Assembly: GCF_008764295.1 (NCBI RefSeq)
Contig: NZ_VTQX01000008.1
Coordinates: 62,001-126,000, forward strand
Direction: 5' to 3'
Origin: Bacillus methanolicus
Lineage (GTDB): Bacteria > Bacillota > Bacilli > Bacillales > Cytobacillaceae
DNA length: 64,000 nucleotides
Shown here: positions 27,759 through 34,728 of the stretch, piece by piece
Position numbering within the stretch: position 1 is the first letter of the stretch
Layout: every line of letters begins with the position of its first letter
The notes under the pieces: generated by a model
Seen by the model: only the letters and a program-made list of their open reading frames with translations
Database searches by the model: none
Told to the model about the DNA's origin: nothing
Made by a program: the position numbers and the translations under genes

Positions 27759-27984
27759 TTAGTACTCCTGTCCTTAAATTCAATTATTTATTATAACGTA
27801 AAGATAAGTGAGTCCATTTCATAATTGCGCACTTCAAGTTAAAAACGAACGTTCATTTGACTTTCGCATTATTTTAAGGAGTAAATGGAGATATAAATGA
27901 TTATTAAACATGATATTGTTCGTTTTTTAATTAGCGATGGTACATTATGAAATCGACTCAAGTGTCGATTTTTTAATAAACATT
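27759..27984 (-). promoter_or_regulatory. Intergenic break: hairpin and possible promoter
   Basis: AAATCGAC (27950-27957) pairs with GTCGATTT (27964-27971) just beyond the stop of the upstream glycosyltransferase. On the minus strand the T-run is short; on the plus strand it is six T. Closer to the next gene, TATAAT within ACGTTATAAT could be a -10 box, with no clear -35. A palindrome GAACGTTC (flanked as AACGAACGTTCATT) lies near 27845-27858 and could be an operator. All weak. Confidence 0.35.
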
Positions 27985-29205
27985 TCACAACCTTCTAGAA
28001 AAAGTAGTGTAATCATTTCTTTCAGAAAGACCAAACTCATTTAACTGATTATAGATATCCTTCCAATACATTGAACTAACTAAAACAAATATATTTGTTT
28101 TTCCATTCAAAATTTCCGGAGAAAATATTTTAAAACCTTCAAACTCATCGTTCCATTTTAATGAATTGCTATCAATAAATCCTTTAATTTCAACATTATA
28201 CTTTTTCAAAAGCTCCAAATCCTGCAATCCTTGATTCCCTGTTCCCCATATAAAAATATCTCTATTTTTATTTTTTATCACTTCAATTTCTTTCGACATC
28301 GCAAATAACTTTTCAGAGATTCGATTAAGCATTTCATTAAATTCTTTTGTTGAATAGTATTTTATAAGATTATTTTGTTGTTTTAATTTTTCGAACCACC
28401 TTAATGTATCTTGTAAATGAATTAAGCAATAACCAAATTTTCTTAAAGAAACATTATAATGAATTGTGAATTCATGCTCTGTTGGTTCTATCCCGATTTT
28501 TGCCAATTCCTTTTTTCTGATTATATTTGCATAATACTGCTGATTCGAATAACCACTTGTACTAATTTGGTCATAATGTCTTCTATATAGATATAAAACT
28601 TCTGGAACACAAGAAATTTTTATAGAATTAGGCAAACTTGCGTACCATTGATAGTCTACTGCAGCCTTATACGTTTCATCATGATATAAACAATTTAAAC
28701 TTCCTATTTTCTCTTTACGAAACATCATAAACGCAGGGACACCTGGGTTAAAAATCATTTGTGAGCGGATAGAATGACTATTTATATCCATTGTCAGCTC
28801 TGTACTATTATTGTGTTCATCAAATTCTTTAACCCAGCAAGATACTACATCAATATCCTCATGAGTATATAGAAACGTTAATTGTTTCTCCAACCTTTGT
28901 GGTAAGTTAATATCATCTGAGTCTGATATCGCAATGAAATTCCCTCTCGAAACTGAATATCCAGTATTTCTAGCAGCTGCAACACCTTTTGTTTCCCCAT
29001 GCTCAATAAGAATTATTCTCGGATCGTTAAACGACTCTATGATTTCTCTAGTCTTGTCCGTTGAACCATCATTAACTATGATTAACTCAAAATCAGTATA
29101 CGTTTGATTTAAAATACTTTCTATAGTCTCTGCAATATATTTTTCTCTATTAAAAACTGGCATTACAATACTAATAATCGGTAGTGAACTAACATTATGT
29201 TCCAT
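27985..29205 (-). CDS. Family-2 glycosyltransferase with C-terminal Rossmann-like module
   Basis: This 406-residue protein has a GT-A domain of the common WcaA-like type: IVMPVFNREKYIAETIESIL, IIVNDGSTDKTREI, AAARNTGYSVSRGNFIAISD with the DSDD metal site, and YKAAVDYQWYASLP. A helical middle follows, then the island's shared module, FIWGTGNQGLQDLELLK ... GFIDSNSLKWNDEFEG ... IFVLVSSMYWKDIYNQL. AAAGGAG lies upstream of the ATG. It is 23 bases after the previous glycosyltransferase gene. Confidence 0.87.
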   Translation of the reverse strand: MEHNVSSLPIISIVMPVFNREKYIAETIESILNQTYTDFELIIVNDGSTDKTREIIESFNDPRIILIEHGETKGVAAARNTGYSVSRGNFIAISDSDDINLPQRLEKQLTFLYTHEDIDVVSCWVKEFDEHNNSTELTMDINSHSIRSQMIFNPGVPAFMMFRKEKIGSLNCLYHDETYKAAVDYQWYASLPNSIKISCVPEVLYLYRRHYDQISTSGYSNQQYYANIIRKKELAKIGIEPTEHEFTIHYNVSLRKFGYCLIHLQDTLRWFEKLKQQNNLIKYYSTKEFNEMLNRISEKLFAMSKEIEVIKNKNRDIFIWGTGNQGLQDLELLKKYNVEIKGFIDSNSLKWNDEFEGFKIFSPEILNGKTNIFVLVSSMYWKDIYNQLNEFGLSERNDYTTFSRRL

Positions 29206-29228
29206 TTGGAAGACTCTCCTTTAGAAAT

Positions 29229-30482
29229 CTATTTAACAATTGCAAAGTGAGTACCTCTTCTGAAATTATCTCTTTCTAATTGTTCAGCAATTTCATAGAA
29301 CCAACTAGATGCAATAAAAATAAAATGATTGTGATTCAAATCCTTTGGATCAATAACTAGTAAGCCCTCAATTTCTTGACCCCATTTATTACTATCGTTG
29401 TCAGTAAAAAAATCGAGTCGAATATTTTGTGATTTAAGAAATTTCAAAGCTTCCTTCCCATATTCCCCACTTCCAAAAATCACATTATATCTAGACTGAT
29501 TATTAATAACTACTGTTCCTTCAGAGTATCTTTGAATCACCCCAAAATTCACTTGATTTACTTTATCACTGTTTCGTTCCAATACTCTATTTAGAATAAG
29601 ATAATAACGAGTCGATTTCTCTTTCTTCTTTATTATTTTGTCTCCCAGATAATAATCATTTTTCCAATCCCTTATACACTGATCCCAATTTTTATATTTG
29701 TTTTTAAGAACTTCCAACGAGGCTTCCTGTTTTCTAGACTTTTTTATAAAATGAGATTCATCCTTAACATAGTCATGATATATAATGGACGCTGGAGAAT
29801 ACACTTGTTTGGTCCTATCTGGTTCTAAGTTCAGTAAGCGAATTGCTAACTCTATTCCACCATGGCCAAATTCAATGCTATCATTCCAGCCCCCAACTTT
29901 ATAAAATATTTCCGAAGAATAGGAGGAATTACCTTCTAAGTCAGAGTATGAAGATAATATCGTGTTCCCATGATAATAGTGTAATTGCCTATTATTTAAC
30001 AGATTTTCAGTCTTAGGAAGATACACTCCTCGAACTGCAATAACATCAAAACTATTAAACATCTCAATATGAGATTCAATCAAATCACTATCAGGTATTC
30101 CGTCATCTTCCAAAAAAAATAATATCGGAGCATTGGCAAATAAAGCTCCAATATTTCTTGCCAAATACGCTCCTGTATTGATGTTTAATTTTATATAAGT
30201 ATCTATATAAGGCTTTAATTCGGCAAACTCTCCCTCGTTACCACCATTATCAACAAATATCAATTCAAAATTATGCTTTCTCTGGCTTTCCAAGATCTTA
30301 AAGCTCTTTAAGGTATCCTTATGAAGTCTCCAAGAAATGACAATTACCGAGATGGATGGGGAATTAACGCTGCGATACCTCTCTATACTCTCAAAAACGT
30401 TTTGATACATAGTTCTTTTATGGATCCAGCCTTTATTTAATAATTCATTAGACAGGTTATTACACAAAGATATAACCTCCAC
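29229..30482 (-). CDS. Family-2-like glycosyltransferase with C-terminal Rossmann-like module
   Basis: This 417-residue protein has a GT-A-like domain with VIVISWRLHKDTLKSFKILE, FVDNGGNEGEFAEL, FFLEDDGIPDSDLIESHI and a GWNDSIEFGHGGIELAIRLL acceptor segment. The C-terminal module (VIFGSGEYGKEALKFLK ... FFTDNDSNKWGQEIEG ... FIFIASSWFYEIAEQL) is the one shared in this island. The start is uncertain: a GTG at 30480-30482 gives the longest form, but a TTG five codons later has an ideal GGAGG eight bases upstream. Confidence 0.83.
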   Translation of the reverse strand: MEVISLCNNLSNELLNKGWIHKRTMYQNVFESIERYRSVNSPSISVIVISWRLHKDTLKSFKILESQRKHNFELIFVDNGGNEGEFAELKPYIDTYIKLNINTGAYLARNIGALFANAPILFFLEDDGIPDSDLIESHIEMFNSFDVIAVRGVYLPKTENLLNNRQLHYYHGNTILSSYSDLEGNSSYSSEIFYKVGGWNDSIEFGHGGIELAIRLLNLEPDRTKQVYSPASIIYHDYVKDESHFIKKSRKQEASLEVLKNKYKNWDQCIRDWKNDYYLGDKIIKKKEKSTRYYLILNRVLERNSDKVNQVNFGVIQRYSEGTVVINNQSRYNVIFGSGEYGKEALKFLKSQNIRLDFFTDNDSNKWGQEIEGLLVIDPKDLNHNHFIFIASSWFYEIAEQLERDNFRRGTHFAIVK

Positions 30483-30529
30483 AAATATATTTCTTTCCTA
30501 ACATCAATGTACATGTTGTTTTTTTAATA

Positions 30530-31726
30530 CTAACGATGTATTTCTTCTTTAATGAGATCCCACATCTCTTTCACTTTGCTACGGTAGGCTATATTGCCGT
30601 TCTCCATTCCCTCAGAATATTTTTGCTGAGCAACTTGATCAAAAAAGAAACGATTAAGTATTTTTTCTACTTCTTCCTTGCTCGATAAATTTTTAATTAA
30701 ATAATCATTATTATAAAAATCATTAAATAACTCATCATACTTGTGGCTCCATCCTATTCCTATACAAGGGATATTTGAAGTTAAAGCACTTATTAAGCCA
30801 TGGTACCTTGACCCAATTACAGCAGAAGACTTTGAAATAATGCCCTTTATATATAAAGGATCACCTTCTCTTAAAAGAGGGATGTCAAAACCAATTTGCT
30901 TACATATCTCTTCATAAATCAAGTTATCTTTTCCTGTCTCATGTATTAAAACAAAAAATTCTATATTATTAACTTTTAAAAATTGCACAATATTAATTAA
31001 CAAATTCATATACCATGAAGCTGTTTCGGAATTAGTCTTATCAATCATTCGAAAGTTTGGGATAAGACAAACTTGGTCAGATTTACCATTAGTGGTTGGA
31101 ATTTTCCCATTAACCAGACAAGTAAAATCCGGGAATTTTCTTACTTTGTTCTGTAAATTATCCGGGCAAATCTCCATAATATTATTGTAAGAAATTTCAT
31201 CTCTTGGACAGATAAGACTTGCCGATTCAACAATTTTTAAAAATGATTGTTTTATCTCATCAGTTTCAAAAGGACCAAATGCTTGTGGAAGTAAGAATAT
31301 TTTCTTCCCCTCTTTATTCCATTGCTCATATAAAAAAGCACCCAAATGAGTCTTATGGTCTCCCCATTGACTGCTATATCTAAATCCTGACGCATCAAGA
31401 ATAACATCAATCTCATTTGGTGCGACTAACCCTAATCCCTCACTAAACTGAGAATGAAAAAAACGCTCAAATATTTCCTGATCCTTCTTCATATTATTTA
31501 TTGCCGTTCTTTTCCCTTCATCACTAAACTGATATCCTAATGGATTAACTCGAAACTTCTGATGCAAACCTAGCTGTGATCTTTGTTCGAAAGTGCCCAT
31601 TGTAAAGTCAGAAACCAGTTTATATGTATTGGCATCAGAAAACTGTTGGATTATGGCATGAAGCATTAACTCTGCACCTTTATTAACAAAATTCACGCCT
31701 GTTAGCTCTATCACCTTTTTATTCAT
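30530..31726 (-). CDS. Polysaccharide pyruvyl transferase family protein
   Basis: This 398-residue protein has the family layout: NFVNKGAELMLHAIIQQF near the N-terminus, KKIFLLPQAFGPFETDEIKQ and SLICPRDEISYNNIMEI in the middle. The conserved VIGSRYHGLISALTSNIPCI then GIGWSHKYDEL is near the end. Family members add a pyruvyl ketal to sugars using phosphoenolpyruvate. Here it could decorate the flagellar or surface glycan. It overlaps the nitroreductase-fusion gene by eight bases, so these are co-translated. Confidence 0.85.
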   Translation of the reverse strand: MNKKVIELTGVNFVNKGAELMLHAIIQQFSDANTYKLVSDFTMGTFEQRSQLGLHQKFRVNPLGYQFSDEGKRTAINNMKKDQEIFERFFHSQFSEGLGLVAPNEIDVILDASGFRYSSQWGDHKTHLGAFLYEQWNKEGKKIFLLPQAFGPFETDEIKQSFLKIVESASLICPRDEISYNNIMEICPDNLQNKVRKFPDFTCLVNGKIPTTNGKSDQVCLIPNFRMIDKTNSETASWYMNLLINIVQFLKVNNIEFFVLIHETGKDNLIYEEICKQIGFDIPLLREGDPLYIKGIISKSSAVIGSRYHGLISALTSNIPCIGIGWSHKYDELFNDFYNNDYLIKNLSSKEEVEKILNRFFFDQVAQQKYSEGMENGNIAYRSKVKEMWDLIKEEIHR

Positions 31727-33014
31727 TATTATAACTCCTAATCATATCTAATTCTTTTTTTGCTGAATAAGCTACGAGTTTATCATGGTCAGGGTAGCCA
31801 AGTGCAATCATCATTATCGGCCTTTCATAAGATTCTAGCCCCAATAATTTCTCCATTTTAACTTCTCTTTCCTCAATATCTGCCCAATTTAAGATACAAG
31901 AACTAACTTTTTGAGTTTCTAATGCATAGATAAACGACATGACTGCTAAAGAGGAATCAATATAGATTAAATGTCTATCTCTTTCATCAAAATAAGATGA
32001 TAGATCACCTATAACTACAACTAAAACCGGAATAGAATCTTCAAACCCTTTTATCCCTAACGGCAATTTTTTAAGTTCTTTAAGCAATTTCGGATCGTCA
32101 AAAATTCTAAATTTAAAAGGTTGTCTGTTACAAGCGCTTGGAGATTGCAAAGCAACTCTTATACTTTCATCTATTATCTCTCTAGGTACTGTCTTTTTCT
32201 CAAAATAACGGACTGAACGTCTATATTTCGAAAGTGCATACAACTGTTCTATCTTTACGGGAGCCTCAATATTTTTTCTTTTATAAGGGATATGCTCTGA
32301 GCTTCCACCCTCAGTTTTTTTTGTTTTTTCAATAAACTCTTCTTTCAATCCCATAAGATGATATGTTAATCTAACCGTTTCAAAATATTTACACAAAACG
32401 TCATAAGCCCATTTTTTCAAATTCTCATCAGCTGTATTATTTGTTGATAATTGATAATAGATTTTTACTGTTTTATCAATATAATCAAGAGCAAATACTG
32501 ACTTTTTATTTTTATTTAGTAAACCTTTTTCTATTCTGTGTATATCTCTTCTAAAATCGTTTATATTCGGTTTATTGATCCCCTCGAACGTAGCTATTAA
32601 TTCTCTATCAAAGTCTCTATTAAAAAAATAGTATAGTTTAATTAGAAATTTATAATTTCTTATAAAATGCTTCACCTTTGATTTAAAAGTACTATAGTTA
32701 TTTTGATAATTGATTAGTAGATCAATTCCGTTAAAGAAATGAACATTTTCTTGAAACCCCATCATTAACAATTGATCAGCAATTTGAGGGAATGCTTCAC
32801 TAGCAACAATGATCCTTATTTCATCTTTACATTCCTCATTTAATTTAATGGGGTTCTTTATTTCTTTTCTGTAAAATTTCTTACCCCATTTCAATGTATT
32901 GTTATCAACAAAATATTTTACAGAAAGTTTGTATCTAGTTATGATATTTTTACTAAAATTTCCAGTCCCGAAAATTACTATTTTCTTTCCATTAATATTT
33001 GAAAGCAATTCCAT
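31719..33014 (-). CDS. Rossmann-like module fused to a nitroreductase domain
   Basis: This 431-residue protein has an unusual domain order. Residues 1-105 are the island's shared module (KIVIFGTGNFSKNIITRYKL ... YFVDNNTLKWGKKFY ... IRIIVASEAFPQIADQL). Residues 105-250 are helical and basic. Residues 255-431 are a flavin nitroreductase-like domain (ALSKYRRSVRYFEKKTVPRE, QSPSACNRQPFKFRIFD, HLIYIDSSLAVMSFIYALET, IMMIALGYPDHDKL). Nitroreductase-fold enzymes in glycan or peptide clusters often oxidise or reduce with FMN. The substrate is unknown. It overlaps the next gene. Confidence 0.82.
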   Translation of the reverse strand: MELLSNINGKKIVIFGTGNFSKNIITRYKLSVKYFVDNNTLKWGKKFYRKEIKNPIKLNEECKDEIRIIVASEAFPQIADQLLMMGFQENVHFFNGIDLLINYQNNYSTFKSKVKHFIRNYKFLIKLYYFFNRDFDRELIATFEGINKPNINDFRRDIHRIEKGLLNKNKKSVFALDYIDKTVKIYYQLSTNNTADENLKKWAYDVLCKYFETVRLTYHLMGLKEEFIEKTKKTEGGSSEHIPYKRKNIEAPVKIEQLYALSKYRRSVRYFEKKTVPREIIDESIRVALQSPSACNRQPFKFRIFDDPKLLKELKKLPLGIKGFEDSIPVLVVVIGDLSSYFDERDRHLIYIDSSLAVMSFIYALETQKVSSCILNWADIEEREVKMEKLLGLESYERPIMMIALGYPDHDKLVAYSAKKELDMIRSYNNE

Positions 33015-33040
33015 TTTTCACCTACTATCTCATTAGGAGA

Positions 33041-34708
33041 TTATCCTAATGATATATAATTAGACTCAAACAACTGTTGTAACCAAATTTCAAATGACAC
33101 ATATTTCAATATATTTATGGAATAGTTTTTTTCTTTCTTTACATGCATTTCCCATTCATACTTTACATACTTTTCATTAATAAAATTATTGTATATTCTA
33201 TTTTTATTTTCGAACAAAATATATTCAACTAACTTTTTCTCTTTATCTTCCCTAAGAAGAGTGCCATAATTTGGTGCACCAAAACTATAAAATTCAACCA
33301 TTTTTTTATCAAAATTAAAATCAAAATGATTTTCTTGTGAAATCGGATATCCTGTTTTCTCCCAAGGAATAAACATAAAATATTCCGGAAAAGTATTTAA
33401 TAACATTTCATTGTATAGCTTAGATCCTTTTATCCATTCTTGAGGTAGTGCAAGTATAAAATTCATTAAATCATTATCAAGAAACGGATAACGGTGTAAT
33501 ACACTATGGCTCACTGCATTCATTGCTTCATTTATTCTCCTACGACCCCTATTCCTGATATTTTTAAAAAAATCTCCTCTTTCTTCACTTTGAATATATG
33601 ATCCGCCCACTATTGCATCCCCTAAAAAACCACTTAAATTAATATCGAATGGTTTTTCTTCTTTAACAATACTCGAAAGTTGAAGATGAAAATGCGACAA
33701 GGAAACATGTCCATCAACCTTCCATAAACCAAGTAATCTCTTTTCTAACCAATTTCCTGAGTAGATTAAATGTTCCTTATACTCAGAGTCCCTTAAAGCT
33801 GATACCATTCGAGCAATTTTTAATTCTGCACTTCCTTTTTCCCCTAAAGAAATTAAATTTATTTTGTTCCTAAAAGAATGAGGTATTGCAGCAAAAATTG
33901 CTCTAGAATCTAGACCCCCACTTATGAATAATCCAATAGATTCTTTGTTACTATGTCTCTTTTTAACTGCCTTCTTAAACAATCTAGATAATTCTTCTAT
34001 TGCCTCTATTCTATTTATTGTATCTTCTTTGTAAATACTAATATTATCGTATGACCAGTATTTTTCTGTAAATGTAATTCTTTTTTGCTTAATAGACCAT
34101 TTCACTACCATTGCTTCTTCTAATAATTTAATCCTTTCAACCCAGGTCTTATCACCATTTAAATGTCCTCGATTATATTTTTCAAAAAAGACATTTACAG
34201 AATTCTTATCTATTTGTATTTTAAATTTTTTTAACACTTTAGCTACCTTTACTTCTGAAAACCAATAAAACTTTTCATTATGAACCAAATAATATAGATT
34301 TTTTAACCCATTTCTGTCTGACACAAGTAAAATTTCTTTATTTTTACTATCATAGATAACTGCGGAAAATACACCGTCAACTTTTGCAAATAAATTATTC
34401 TTTCTTAAATAAATTATTTCTCCTATTATTGCTTCAGCACTTCTTATATTATGAATATTAAGTTGTTCCAACATTTCATCATAATTATATATTTCTCCAT
34501 CGAGCCATATAAGCAAGTCTCTATGTTTATATGGCATCGGTTCCTTATTTAATATCCCATTAGCCACTCTACCTATACATACTTCATTATGGATAAATAC
34601 TTCATCAAGATAGTTATTCTCAGAATATTTCAGTATTCTTTCTATATCATGTATTAGTCTCTCATTCTTAACCTCGGTGTTATCATGAAAACCAAAAAGT
34701 CCTGGCAC
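33041..34708 (-). CDS. Asparagine-synthetase-like protein lacking the glutaminase Cys
   Basis: This 555-residue protein has the two-domain layout of class B asparagine synthetases. The N-terminal Ntn-like domain starts PGLFGFHDN, followed by WLDGEIYNYDEMLEQL and DGVFSAVIYDSKNKEILLVS with SDRNGLKNLYY. The C-terminal ATP-pyrophosphatase domain has FISGGLDSRAIFAA (SGGLDS at 263-268). Cys2, the glutaminase nucleophile, is replaced by Pro (GTG CCA GGA), so ammonia release from glutamine is unlikely. Relatives without Cys include lasso-peptide cyclases and beta-lactam synthetase. It probably adenylates a carboxylate for amide formation. Confidence 0.83.
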   Translation of the reverse strand: MPGLFGFHDNTEVKNERLIHDIERILKYSENNYLDEVFIHNEVCIGRVANGILNKEPMPYKHRDLLIWLDGEIYNYDEMLEQLNIHNIRSAEAIIGEIIYLRKNNLFAKVDGVFSAVIYDSKNKEILLVSDRNGLKNLYYLVHNEKFYWFSEVKVAKVLKKFKIQIDKNSVNVFFEKYNRGHLNGDKTWVERIKLLEEAMVVKWSIKQKRITFTEKYWSYDNISIYKEDTINRIEAIEELSRLFKKAVKKRHSNKESIGLFISGGLDSRAIFAAIPHSFRNKINLISLGEKGSAELKIARMVSALRDSEYKEHLIYSGNWLEKRLLGLWKVDGHVSLSHFHLQLSSIVKEEKPFDINLSGFLGDAIVGGSYIQSEERGDFFKNIRNRGRRRINEAMNAVSHSVLHRYPFLDNDLMNFILALPQEWIKGSKLYNEMLLNTFPEYFMFIPWEKTGYPISQENHFDFNFDKKMVEFYSFGAPNYGTLLREDKEKKLVEYILFENKNRIYNNFINEKYVKYEWEMHVKKEKNYSINILKYVSFEIWLQQLFESNYISLG

Positions 34709-34728
34709 TTATCATCATCCTCATTTAC

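Noticed and set aside
27842-27858. TetR-type operator around GAACGTTC
   Set aside because: A single short palindrome with no regulator gene nearby; kept only as a remark in the intergenic entry.
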